Origin: Acholeplasmataceae bacterium UBA5769
GTDB lineage: Bacteria; Bacillota_I; Bacilli_A; Acholeplasmatales; Acholeplasmataceae
Assembly: GCA_002418725.1 (NCBI GenBank)
Contig: DIER01000011.1
Location: forward strand, 1-64,000
DNA length: 64,000 bases
Direction of reading: 5' to 3'
Shown: one piece after another, positions 1 to 8,061 of the stretch
Layout of the letters: each line of letters starts with the position of its first letter
Position numbering within the stretch: position 1 is the first letter of the stretch
Notes under the pieces: model-generated
What the model was told of the DNA's origin: nothing
The model's database searches: none
Seen by the model: the letters and a program-made list of their open reading frames with translations, nothing else
Made by a program: the position numbers and the translations under genes

Positions 1-177
1 ATGGTATAAAAATTATACCTATAGGTTGTTTAAAAGACTAATCATGTTTGTATCTAAAACATTTTTAAGAGGATTAGTCAAATACCTACAATATCACCTA
101 AGACTTGAAATTCTGCTTTTTACATGCCATTTTGCTGGCCAAAGTAGAAGACAATTTTAAATATTTATGGAGACTAT
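1..177. other. Leader region upstream of first gene, no gene seen
   Basis: No coding region is supported here. Two inverted repeats are visible: GGTATAA/TTATACC at 3-19 with a 3-nt loop, and GACTAATC (36-43) with GATTAGTC (72-79). Neither is followed by a T-run, so neither is a convincing terminator. The stretch may hold the promoter of the following small-gene group, but no clear -35/-10 pair stands out. A GGAG at 169-172 is the ribosome binding site of the gene at 178. Confidence 0.4.
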
Positions 178-711
178 ATGGAAAAATCAATCATAATTCA
201 TCGAGAAAAATCTGTTAGTATAAAGGCAACTTTACTTTTGCTTTTTTCAATTTCATTATTTGGATTCTTTTTATACTTGTATTATTGTAAACCTGCATGG
301 TTAACCTCAGAGATTCCATTCTTTTTGGTGGTTATTGCATACATCATAATGCCGATACTACTGTTTGCTTTTATTTTTTATTTTAGAAGTATCTTTAATC
401 ATGAACCTGTTTTAATTGTCAATGAAAATGGCATTCACGAACAAGTGCGTTATCGTTCAGTAGGAATGATTAAATGGATTGACATAGAAAGAATCTCAGT
501 TCAACCTTATATGGATAAGACATATCTTATACATATATATTTGATCAATCCTGATAATTATCTCATAAAGAAATCACGTTTTTCATTTAAGAAACTTAAC
601 TACGGTCATGTGATAATCTCTAGTTTGTATTTTAAGAAGGATTTTTTAAAAGTTATAGATATTATTAATTACCACTTTGAAATGAATCAGCTAGCATCTC
701 AAGAGTATTGA
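178..711 (+). CDS. Small membrane protein with PH-like tail (STM3941-like)
   Basis: The 177-aa product has two hydrophobic segments near residues 18-36 and 48-67, then a soluble beta-rich part that starts around the motif VNENGIHEQ and continues with WIDIERISV. This layout, two membrane spans followed by a bacterial PH-like domain, resembles the uncharacterised STM3941/YcxB-type families. That assignment rests on layout and a few residues, not on a search. GGAG at 169-172 supports the ATG. The gene opens a group of same-strand, very AT-rich small genes (178-3136), two or three of which share the same fold outline. TGA is its stop codon. The function is unknown. Confidence 0.6.
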   Translation: MEKSIIIHREKSVSIKATLLLLFSISLFGFFLYLYYCKPAWLTSEIPFFLVVIAYIIMPILLFAFIFYFRSIFNHEPVLIVNENGIHEQVRYRSVGMIKWIDIERISVQPYMDKTYLIHIYLINPDNYLIKKSRFSFKKLNYGHVIISSLYFKKDFLKVIDIINYHFEMNQLASQEY

Positions 712-768
712 TTAAATGCAATAAATCTAACAGCATGTATAATTCAATTTTACTATTAGGGGGTTCTC

Positions 769-1191
769 ATGGATAAAATAACTTTATTTGATCATCTTGT
801 GGATGTTGATGAAAGAGAAAAGGACGCAATTAGAGGTACTTTGAGATGTACTTGCGGGAATGATTATTTTAAAATTTATTACTTTGGTAAGAGGACTAGA
901 GGCATCCTTTCACCAGACATTCTCAAAATGAATAAAAAAATTCAAATAGTAGCACACTGTGAACTATGCAATAAGTCATACGAATTTGATAACCACAATA
1001 ATACATCGAGATTTCAGTTAAATGAACATTTTGGTTTAACACCAGATTTGGTCATATATGATAAAGATAGACACAAGTTAAGATTCTCTTTTAACTATTT
1101 TCCAGAAAAGTTCAAAAGCAATGAATTTGAAAGTTTAATCATTGAAGTATTGCAAAATAACAAAAAGTGGAGAGTTATTGTTGAAGAGTAG
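769..1191 (+). CDS. Hypothetical protein with zinc-ribbon-like cysteines
   Basis: A 140-aa soluble protein that I do not recognise. It has two cysteine pairs, CTC near residue 27 and CELC near residue 64, about 35 residues apart. Such spacing is compatible with a zinc ribbon, although the first pair is CxC and not CxxC. There is no signal peptide or membrane segment. A strong AGGGGG motif precedes the ATG. Its place among short, AT-rich membrane genes suggests an accessory gene group, for example immunity-type genes, but nothing in the sequence proves such a role. Confidence 0.6.
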   Translation: MDKITLFDHLVDVDEREKDAIRGTLRCTCGNDYFKIYYFGKRTRGILSPDILKMNKKIQIVAHCELCNKSYEFDNHNNTSRFQLNEHFGLTPDLVIYDKDRHKLRFSFNYFPEKFKSNEFESLIIEVLQNNKKWRVIVEE

Positions 1192-1232
1192 GATTTAATA
1201 AAGTTCTGAAAATTTAAGAGGATATATATATA

Positions 1233-1807
1233 ATGAAAATTGATGATTACAAAAAAAGAGTATTTAAGACAGCAAATTTGAAAGTAAATAGTATCGCAAT
1301 CTTTGCTATTATTATAATGATAGTTCTTTTAGCTATATTCTTAATTTTTGGAAACCCAGAGTATTCTATGCATATTCTTATACTAATAAGTTTCTTTAGT
1401 TTGATACTTTTAGTTGGTGTATGGAAGCGACTTTATTATTCGTTTTTACACAAAATTAATGATGATGACCAAGTAGTTGATCTTGCACTAGAACCATACA
1501 AGATAAGTCTTAAGCTTATTTTGATGGAGGTTTATTTAGTAAGTATGGTTCATCATATTTAGGTGTGAGAATACTCTATAGAATAGATGATAAGAAATAC
1601 CAACTTATTTATCCATTCATGAAGCAAGATTTAAGTCTTTACCCTGAAAATAGGTACAAAGGATATCACGAAATAAATAATAAGTTAAACCAAGTTGATA
1701 ATCTAAAAGTTAGCTATCTAAGCAACAGCAAAGTGATTATTGACAGTACAATCAACATTGAGAATATGGTTTTTAAGATTGTTAAGTCATATTACAAACA
1801 AAATTGA
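1233..1807 (+). pseudogene. Frameshifted small membrane protein gene
   Basis: Two overlapping reading frames look like one broken gene. The first, 1233-1562, encodes two membrane segments (about residues 20-40 and 45-64) and then ends with an unlikely tail. In another frame, open from the TAA at 1511-1513, the sequence reads AYFDGGLFSKYGSSYLGVRI and continues as a normal soluble domain to 1807. Joining the frames near 1511-1515 gives a continuous protein of roughly 190 aa: two membrane spans plus a beta-rich domain, like the neighbours. A single-base indel or a read error would explain it. AAGAGGA upstream supports the start at 1233. Confidence 0.6.
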
Positions 1808-1841
1808 AGTAATTATTTACAGATTTTAGGAGAAACAAAAT

Positions 1842-2714
1842 ATGAGATGGCTAAGTGGTTTGATATCGAGTATATTCCTGAAAAGAAAATCAAAAGAAGA
1901 TAACTCAAACGTTATACTACAACCAAAACAATGGAGTAATATTCTTTTCTTGTTATCTTTTGTAATGATTGCACTTTTGGTATTTTCTTTTTTCGCTCCA
2001 GGTAACGTTTTTACTAGCAATGAAGATCGAATTGGTCTAATCATATTCTCAATTGGTATTTGGGTCTTTGACATGATTCTTTGTTATTATCTTTTAATAT
2101 GGAGAATTGAAGTTTTTGACTCTTATTTTATTTTTAGAACTATGTTCAAGAAAAAGACAATTTCTTACGATAATATTGAAATTAGAAAGTCTAATTCGGG
2201 ATTCAGATTCTATGATGATAATAAATATTTAGTTGGAATATCATTTTTACAGGATAATTATAGATTACTAGATAAAGCTATTAGAGAATATCAAAAGGAC
2301 AATAAAATAAGAATATCTAAAAAAATAACAAATGTGCTAAAGCCAATTTCGGGGTTATGGTTTTTACCATTTGCATCATTAATAATCATTTCAATACCTA
2401 ATATTTCTATTTTTTTAGAAGATGGTACGACTTTCAATTTTTATATTTCCTTTTCATTTCATTTAATTACAATGTATCTATTCTTGTTTATGTCTAACTG
2501 GAAAATTTCATTTAAAAATGGCGAATTGATTAAGAGATCAATATTTGGTTTTAAAAGATCATATAATCTTAATGATGTTAGGTACAAAATAAAGCAGTTT
2601 TTTGGAAATCCAAATGATACAATACTCTACTATAAAGACAAACGAATTGCATTGATATTAGGTAATACTAATAATCTTTATGAGTTACAATCTGTGCTGA
2701 AACCAAAAGAATAA
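1842..2714 (+). CDS. Four-span membrane protein with two PH-like segments
   Basis: The 290-aa protein looks like an internal duplication. Each half has two membrane segments (about residues 34-53 and 62-85, then 171-191 and 199-219), each followed by a soluble beta-rich stretch. The first contains FRTMFKKKTISYDNIEIRK and the second ELIKRSIFGFKRSYNLNDV. That pattern is typical of bacterial PH-domain membrane proteins of unknown function. GGAG upstream fits the ATG. It is in the same orientation as the neighbouring small genes and of similar composition. I cannot name a substrate or partner. Confidence 0.6.
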   Translation: MRWLSGLISSIFLKRKSKEDNSNVILQPKQWSNILFLLSFVMIALLVFSFFAPGNVFTSNEDRIGLIIFSIGIWVFDMILCYYLLIWRIEVFDSYFIFRTMFKKKTISYDNIEIRKSNSGFRFYDDNKYLVGISFLQDNYRLLDKAIREYQKDNKIRISKKITNVLKPISGLWFLPFASLIIISIPNISIFLEDGTTFNFYISFSFHLITMYLFLFMSNWKISFKNGELIKRSIFGFKRSYNLNDVRYKIKQFFGNPNDTILYYKDKRIALILGNTNNLYELQSVLKPKE

Positions 2715-2824
2715 TGGAAAAGTATTATAAATCAAATTAAATAAAGGCGATGCAGTCTATCAAAGTAATTATATGGAACTTAAATAGTATAGTTGACAAT
2801 CAAATCAAATAGGAGAAAACCTCA

Positions 2825-3136
2825 ATGAAATTTAAAGATGTTGAGTTTGAAAAGGATGTAATTACATTACACAAGAAAACTGCGAATTTAGCAATTGGAA
2901 TAAATAATATCGAGAGTATTGAATATGTAAGACCGACACCATTGAATTACTTTTTAAGTGGAATAGCGCATGGAAGCTCAACTTATCCAGGAAGATTAGA
3001 AATTAGAACAAAAATTAAAATAGGGAAATCAAAACTTCACTTGGTTAAAATAAAATACAAAGAGGTGATCATGCTGCCTAGTATTTATTTAGAAATCATT
3101 GATCCTGTAAATATGCTCAAATGGAAACAGAGATAA
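2825..3136 (+). CDS. Small soluble PH-like hypothetical protein
   Basis: A 103-aa protein without membrane segments or signal peptide. The pattern of an early beta hairpin, the motif INNIESIEYV, then RLEIRTKIKI resembles the soluble part of the neighbouring membrane proteins, so it may be a stand-alone copy of that domain. AGGAGAAAA precedes the ATG. It is the last member of the AT-rich group that starts at 178. The function is unknown, and the fold assignment is inference. Confidence 0.5.
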   Translation: MKFKDVEFEKDVITLHKKTANLAIGINNIESIEYVRPTPLNYFLSGIAHGSSTYPGRLEIRTKIKIGKSKLHLVKIKYKEVIMLPSIYLEIIDPVNMLKWKQR

Positions 3137-3520
3137 TAGGACTAATATTTTTATGAACAGTATGCAAACTAGCGTCCGATTTTTTCTAAAATATGCAATT
3201 AATGTTAGCATTAATCATGAAAAGTATGTTACTTTAGTATTATTATCTATTTTCAACCATGTAAAGGTAAACAAATATTAGTCGATTTTGATGTTTCTTT
3301 GATACACATAAGGTTTTATTTACAAGCAATTCGGTTATGTCAACTGAGCATGTTGTTTCCGGGTTTGGTATACATCTATTTAAGAAGTGAAAAGAAACTT
3401 TGTCTCTATACATTTCCGATGAAAATGTCTTTATTAAACGATACCAAAGGCTATTACTAAAAAACGAGATGAAGCTTATCTTTATGGTTATTAAAGTTTA
3501 TTCTAAGGAGTAGATGAATA
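3137..3520. other. Long intergenic stretch, possible decayed coding remnant
   Basis: No intact gene is supported in these 384 bases. One frame is open from about 3389 to 3513 (KETLSLYISDENVFIKRYQR and onward, ending TAG). It has no start codon with a ribosome binding site and sits after several stops, so it could be the decayed end of a former gene. AAGGAG at about 3505-3510 serves the lipoprotein gene at 3521. No terminator or clear promoter was recognised. Confidence 0.3.
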
Positions 3521-4252
3521 ATGAAGAAAATCATGCATATCCTCATACTTATATCCATGATAACCCTGCTCACCTCATGTGTAGGCATCATGTATCGAAA
3601 ACTGCCCCAACCATTTACCTATTGGCAATCAGAAGACAATCTTCTATTCTTTAGCATTCAAGGGATACAACAACACGATGGTATGGGAACGATGCTTATT
3701 TTAGACGAAGAAGTGGATGTTTTTGTTGAATTGTATCCTCATATCATTCGATTGATGATTTATGAAATCAAAGATGACGCAGTTGATTTTGAAAACCCTA
3801 TGATGATTTTTAAAATCGAAACGGGAAGTCTTGATGGTTTAACCATGACGCTTTTATCAGAGGAAAATAATACACAGGACACTTTCTATGATGACACAAC
3901 TTTACATATGTCACGTCGTGATTTGAATAAGGAAGATGACATCATCGATGCGAGATATTATTACGGAACTCATTTTTATAGTGACACATCGAGCTGGTAT
4001 TTTGAATGTTTGTTTGATAATGGCAAACTTTACCAATGGATCGGAAAAATCGTCATGGATGACAAGGTTAGAAGCGTAATTTTGATCCTAAAAGAAAATC
4101 AGCAGTATGAAATAGTTGAAAACGGTGAAATCATTTTGAGGGGAACGTATGAAACAGACGGGTTATCTTTAACCTTGTTGATGGAAGAGCATGTACACAT
4201 ATCTAGTCCCAAAGTCACCTTAGAAGGCACATATCAACGAAAGATGGACTAA
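3521..4252 (+). CDS. Putative lipoprotein, unknown function
   Basis: A 243-aa protein with an N-terminal hydrophobic segment ending in the lipobox LTSC (Cys20). It is probably exported, cleaved by signal peptidase II and anchored to the outer face of the membrane. The remainder is soluble. Its C-terminal part has the up-and-down beta pattern QQYEIVENGEIILRGTY, which recalls lipocalin-like or META-like small barrels. This is a weak resemblance. AAGGAG precedes the ATG. The next gene follows after 27 bp, so the two may be cotranscribed. Confidence 0.7.
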   Translation: MKKIMHILILISMITLLTSCVGIMYRKLPQPFTYWQSEDNLLFFSIQGIQQHDGMGTMLILDEEVDVFVELYPHIIRLMIYEIKDDAVDFENPMMIFKIETGSLDGLTMTLLSEENNTQDTFYDDTTLHMSRRDLNKEDDIIDARYYYGTHFYSDTSSWYFECLFDNGKLYQWIGKIVMDDKVRSVILILKENQQYEIVENGEIILRGTYETDGLSLTLLMEEHVHISSPKVTLEGTYQRKMD

Positions 4253-4279
4253 AATCATATTTAAAGGAGAAAAAAGAAG

Positions 4280-4960
4280 ATGATGAATGTATTGATGAGC
4301 AGAGGAATTCTAGGTCATGAGATGATGGTTGAAGAACTCAAAGATGTCCTAAAAAAAGAATATAAAGTAGCCATTCTTTTATACTCGTTTTTTAAAGAGC
4401 AATTTCAAACGGAGCGCGATTATCATGCGTTTTATGAAAAGGGTAGCGAATATTATGAAAAAATAGTAAGTGCGTTTGAACCTTATGGTATCCAAGAAAA
4501 ACAACTTTCGTGGGTCAACTATTATCACGATAAAAAAGAAGATGCCATGAAGAAAATCAAAGATGCAGATATTCTCTATTTTCCAGGTGGTGCACCGGAT
4601 TTGATGATGGAAAGAATCATTGAAAAAGGATTAAAAGAAGTGATTGAAGCCCATCGAAAGATTTATATTGGTTCATCAGCGGGTGCGATGATTCAATTTG
4701 AAAACTATCATATTTCATCTGATGCAGAGTACCCCCAATTTACTTATCAAACCGGACTAAATCTCTTAAAAGGATTTTCCATTGAGGTTCATTATCGTCG
4801 TAGAAAAAAACAAAAGTCTGGTATGCGAAAAGTTTTTCGTGCCTATAAACATCCCATCTTAACGATTCCAGATGATGGTGCTGTCGTGGTTTATGACGAT
4901 GAAATCATTTTGTTAGGAACCGCGAAGCTAACCTATACACATCAAGGGATTTTACGTTAG
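4280..4960 (+). CDS. Peptidase S51 family protein
   Basis: The 226-aa protein shows the class-I glutamine-amidotransferase-like fold of the S51 family (dipeptidase E, cyanophycinase). It has a turn motif YFPGGAPD near residue 100 and the nucleophile elbow GSSAGA, with Ser133 as the probable catalytic serine. There is no signal peptide, so it should act in the cytoplasm, probably on small peptides. The true substrate cannot be read from the sequence. Start: ATG at 4280 or the adjacent ATG at 4283, after AAAGGAG. It is followed by a strong terminator at 5009-5030 that separates it from the glucan locus. Confidence 0.75.
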   Translation: MMNVLMSRGILGHEMMVEELKDVLKKEYKVAILLYSFFKEQFQTERDYHAFYEKGSEYYEKIVSAFEPYGIQEKQLSWVNYYHDKKEDAMKKIKDADILYFPGGAPDLMMERIIEKGLKEVIEAHRKIYIGSSAGAMIQFENYHISSDAEYPQFTYQTGLNLLKGFSIEVHYRRRKKQKSGMRKVFRAYKHPILTIPDDGAVVVYDDEIILLGTAKLTYTHQGILR

Positions 4961-5008
4961 ATTCAATGTATGAAAAAGCTTTCATTTTTCATGGAAGTTA
5001 CGCACTAT

Positions 5009-5030
5009 AAGAAGCGTAGCTTCTTTTTTT
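5009..5030 (+). terminator. Rho-independent terminator after S51 peptidase gene
   Basis: Stem AAGAAGC/GCTTCTT with loop GTA, running into a T-tract. It isolates the glucan locus from the upstream genes. Confidence 0.8.
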
Positions 5031-5047
5031 ATGGAAATCTATGTAAC

Positions 5048-5074
5048 TGAAAACGGTTTACGAAATCGATTTCG
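5048..5074. promoter_or_regulatory. Tandem LacI-type operators upstream of GH94 unit
   Basis: Two 14-bp operator-like sites abut: TGAAAACGGTTTAC (5048-5061, central CG 5054/5055) and the perfect palindrome CGAAATCGATTTCG (5061-5074, central CG 5067/5068). Their centres are 13 bp apart. A central CG within an A/T-flanked palindrome is typical of LacI/GalR-family operators. The same pair geometry recurs at 11314-11340. The LacI-type genes at 8777 and 31790 are the obvious candidate binders; a CcpA-like global regulator is an alternative. Confidence 0.65.
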
Positions 5075-5092
5075 AAAAATATCTTTTTTTAC

Positions 5093-5119
5093 TTTACAAA
5101 TTATCTTTGATGTTATAGA
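5093..5119 (+). promoter_or_regulatory. Possible promoter of GH94 unit
   Basis: TTTACA (5093-5098) and TATAGA (5114-5119) with a 15-bp gap form a weak sigma-A-like promoter. It lies between the upstream tandem operators and the downstream operator at 5129, an arrangement suited to repression. The short spacing keeps confidence low. Confidence 0.35.
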
Positions 5120-5128
5120 CTTATTATA

Positions 5129-5142
5129 GGAAACCGATTTCC
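5129..5142. promoter_or_regulatory. LacI-type operator near GH94 start
   Basis: GGAAACCGATTTCC is a near-perfect palindrome with a central CG. It lies just downstream of the presumed -10 and 15 bp before the chosen ATG at 5157, a position where a bound repressor would block transcription. Confidence 0.6.
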
Positions 5143-5156
5143 GCGAGGTGTCATTC

Positions 5157-7655
5157 ATGCTAACAAAACATATTGCAATCAAACAAAATGATGGCTTATA
5201 CTTTCCACTGTTCAATTTAAAAGGATTAAAATCATCCATTACACCTTTTCTTGGAGGTGATTTAAAACTAGATCATCACCATTATGTTTTAGAACCAACA
5301 TCTGATTTGAGTATGTATCAACTTCAGATGTCAAGAAACATCATTGTATCGGTGAATGATAAGGATTATTTTGCTAACGGTCAAAAAGATTATCAACAAC
5401 ATGACCAACTCGAAGCTACCTATGGTCTTTTGCATCAACACATCAGACGTGTGAGTGATGAGATCATGTTTGATATCACATCCTTTGTACCAGAAAACGA
5501 TACGGTTGAACTACACGAAGTGAAACTTACAAACCCAACAAACCATAAAATCAACATTCGTGTCACGACCGCGATCCCTTTATTTGCAAGAAGCGCAGAT
5601 AATTTAAGAGATCACCGTCACGTGACGTCGCTATTAACTAGAATCACATGTTTGTCAAACGGGATCATCAATCATCCGACGCTGTCGTTTGATGAAAGAG
5701 GACATAAGGAAAATCCCTATGTCTATAGTGTGTTTGCGAAAAGTGATGCCATGGATATTCATGGTTTCATTCCAACGATTGACCAATTTATAAAAGGCGG
5801 ATCACTCACTTACCCTCGCGGGTTAAATGATGTGGTCCAAGAAGGATATAGAATTAATGGCTATGAGGCTATGGGTGCTGTTCAGTTTGAAGAAAAAACA
5901 CTTCAACCTGGCGAAAGTGTAACCCTATACCTCTCCATAGGGATTCACACGAATCATGAAGATGCAAACCATAGCCTTAGCCATTTGAATAAAGAAGCGT
6001 TTCATAAAGAATTAGAAGAAACGCAAAAGTTCTTCAATCATTACACACAAGGACTCAGCTTTCACATGACGGATGCAGCTGTTTCAGAGACTTTATCATG
6101 GGCTGTCATACAACCGATGTTAAGACGCTATTTTGGAAACTCTTATCTTCCTCATCACGATTATGGTCGTGGCGGTAAAGGCTGGAGAGACCTTTGGCAA
6201 GACTTACTCGCACTGATCATGATGAACGATGACTCCGTTAAGGAATTATTATATAACAACTTTTTAGGTGTACGTGTCGATGGATCAAACGCGACCATCA
6301 TCGGTGATCTACCTGGTGAGTTTAAAGCGGATCGAAACATGATCACGCGTGTGTGGTCAGACCATGGTGCATGGCCACTGTTAACGGTTCAAATGTATCT
6401 TGATGAAACTGGAGACAAAGATTTTCTCCTACGCAAACAAGGTTACTTTCAAGACCAATTTACCCATTACACCAAAAAAACAAGACCTTATCAAGGGAAC
6501 CGCGTGCAATCATCAGACGGTACTGTTTATGAAGGTACCATCTTAGAGCATTTACTTCTACAAAATCTTGTGGGTCACCACAACATTGGAAAAAATGGAT
6601 TCGTAAAACTAGAAGATGCAGACTGGAATGATGGTCTTGATATGGCACATCATTTAGGTGAAACCATTGCGTTTACGCACATGTACGCAGACAATTTAAG
6701 AAAAATAGCGTCAATGATTGAAGCGTTAAACGTTTTGCACATTGAAATCTTCCACGAACTCAAAGATTTACTTCAAGAAGATGCATCACTTACAAACTAT
6801 TTTGATGTGGTTTCACATTTTGAAGGCAAAAAAGTGATGCTGAAAACAGATGATGTGATCAACTCCTTAAGAAAACTTGCAGATCGTCGCATTGAGCATT
6901 TAAGAAAACATGCGTTTAAACAACATCGCTATCAAAGTTATTTTAATAACGATGGTCTTGACCCTGATCATGGAGATCATGTCAACTTAACCGGTCAAGC
7001 GATGGCGTTACTTTCAAAAACACCAAGTCAAGAACAGGCGATAGAGATGGTTTCGTTTACCAAATCGAAACTTTATGAGATAAGTGTTGGTGGGTATCAT
7101 TTAAACACCAATCAACATCACGTTCTAACGAACATGGGAAGAGCTTATGGCTTTGCTTATGGACATAAAGAAAATGGTGCAGTCTTCTCCCACATGGTCA
7201 TGATGTATGCCTACGGTTTATATCAATATGATTTCATTCATGAAGGAAGAGAAGCGTGGTTAACCTTAATCAAACAAGCACTGAAAGCAGAAGGTAAGGT
7301 TTTAGTAGGCATTCCTGAATACTTTAATGATCAAGGTGTTGGGATGTATCCCTTTTTGACGGGTTCAGCATCCTGGTTACTCAAACTCATGAGAACCGAA
7401 GTCTTTGGTATCCAAATGCGTTTAGGAAAACTTTATCTTGAACCTAAACTGACTCAAAAAGATTTTATCGACGGAAAAGCATCCATCCAAACCTATCTCT
7501 TCGGTCATATCAGATCCATCACTTACCACAACCCCAAAGGTTTAGATGTTGGATCTTACAAGGTTTCAAGTATAAAAGTCAATCAGAAAATGGTAGAACA
7601 GGGTATAACATCGCTTGATGGCCATGTGGAGGTGATGTTAGATGAAATACGTTGA
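5157..7655 (+). CDS. GH94 family phosphorylase, probably laminaribiose phosphorylase
   Basis: The 832-aa protein has the architecture of GH94 inverting disaccharide phosphorylases: an N-terminal beta-sandwich, then an (alpha/alpha)6 catalytic domain. GGKGWRDLWQD and DADWNDGLDMA are visible, with Asp489 as the probable general acid. Length and the position of this Asp agree with cellobiose and laminaribiose phosphorylases. Known GH94 enzymes split beta-linked glucose disaccharides with phosphate to alpha-glucose 1-phosphate and glucose. A laminaribiose phosphorylase of this family is known in Acholeplasma laidlawii, and the GH16/GH30/GH3 neighbours favour laminaribiose. No signal peptide, so cytoplasmic. 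The ATG at 5157 is preferred over GTG 5148 because GAGGTG at 5144-5149 would otherwise have no spacing. Confidence 0.8.
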   Translation: MLTKHIAIKQNDGLYFPLFNLKGLKSSITPFLGGDLKLDHHHYVLEPTSDLSMYQLQMSRNIIVSVNDKDYFANGQKDYQQHDQLEATYGLLHQHIRRVSDEIMFDITSFVPENDTVELHEVKLTNPTNHKINIRVTTAIPLFARSADNLRDHRHVTSLLTRITCLSNGIINHPTLSFDERGHKENPYVYSVFAKSDAMDIHGFIPTIDQFIKGGSLTYPRGLNDVVQEGYRINGYEAMGAVQFEEKTLQPGESVTLYLSIGIHTNHEDANHSLSHLNKEAFHKELEETQKFFNHYTQGLSFHMTDAAVSETLSWAVIQPMLRRYFGNSYLPHHDYGRGGKGWRDLWQDLLALIMMNDDSVKELLYNNFLGVRVDGSNATIIGDLPGEFKADRNMITRVWSDHGAWPLLTVQMYLDETGDKDFLLRKQGYFQDQFTHYTKKTRPYQGNRVQSSDGTVYEGTILEHLLLQNLVGHHNIGKNGFVKLEDADWNDGLDMAHHLGETIAFTHMYADNLRKIASMIEALNVLHIEIFHELKDLLQEDASLTNYFDVVSHFEGKKVMLKTDDVINSLRKLADRRIEHLRKHAFKQHRYQSYFNNDGLDPDHGDHVNLTGQAMALLSKTPSQEQAIEMVSFTKSKLYEISVGGYHLNTNQHHVLTNMGRAYGFAYGHKENGAVFSHMVMMYAYGLYQYDFIHEGREAWLTLIKQALKAEGKVLVGIPEYFNDQGVGMYPFLTGSASWLLKLMRTEVFGIQMRLGKLYLEPKLTQKDFIDGKASIQTYLFGHIRSITYHNPKGLDVGSYKVSSIKVNQKMVEQGITSLDGHVEVMLDEIR

Positions 7656-8061
7656 TATTCACAGTTTTGATCTTATCGGTTACCAAAAGTTGTTTTCTTT
7701 TCAAGACTGGCGTATCGCGATGTTGAACTACATCGATGAACTTGAAGTCGATAACATCAACTATGTGGAAGCACACCTATCCACCGATGAAGCATTTGTT
7801 CTTTTAGAAGGTGAGTGCACACTCTACTTCGCTGAGGTTGAACAAGGTAGAATTACCCATTTTCAATACGTGAATATGGAGCCCAAGAAGGTTTATCGTA
7901 TTCCACAAGGTGTCTATCATACACACACCCTCAATCATGAGGCTAAAGTGTTGATCATTGAAGAAGAATCGACTTCTTATGAAAATTCACCACGTATCTA
8001 TTTGTCTGAACAAGATAAAGCATTACTTAAAAAAGCATTTATGGAGTCTAAACATGTATAA
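7642..8061 (+). CDS. Cupin-domain protein in glucan operon
   Basis: A 139-aa cytoplasmic protein with a single cupin-type beta-barrel. It has a DEAFVLLEGECTLYF segment, then RIPQGVYHTHTLNHEA, which contain the two conserved cupin stretches. His residues near 93-95 could hold a metal. It starts inside the end of the GH94 gene (14-bp overlap, GGAGGTG ahead of the ATG) and runs into the GH16 gene. It is therefore translationally linked to glucan degradation, perhaps as a sugar isomerase or epimerase, or as a sugar-binding protein. The family does not fix a reaction. Confidence 0.65.
   Translation: MKYVDIHSFDLIGYQKLFSFQDWRIAMLNYIDELEVDNINYVEAHLSTDEAFVLLEGECTLYFAEVEQGRITHFQYVNMEPKKVYRIPQGVYHTHTLNHEAKVLIIEEESTSYENSPRIYLSEQDKALLKKAFMESKHV

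Noticed and set aside
36..79. 8-bp inverted repeat GACTAATC/GATTAGTC as a mobile-element end or terminator
   Set aside because: No transposase, no target duplication and no T-run nearby.
3389..3513. Possible gene fragment before the lipoprotein
   Set aside because: Open for about 40 codons only, no start codon or ribosome site, stops upstream. Listed as a possible remnant, not as a gene.
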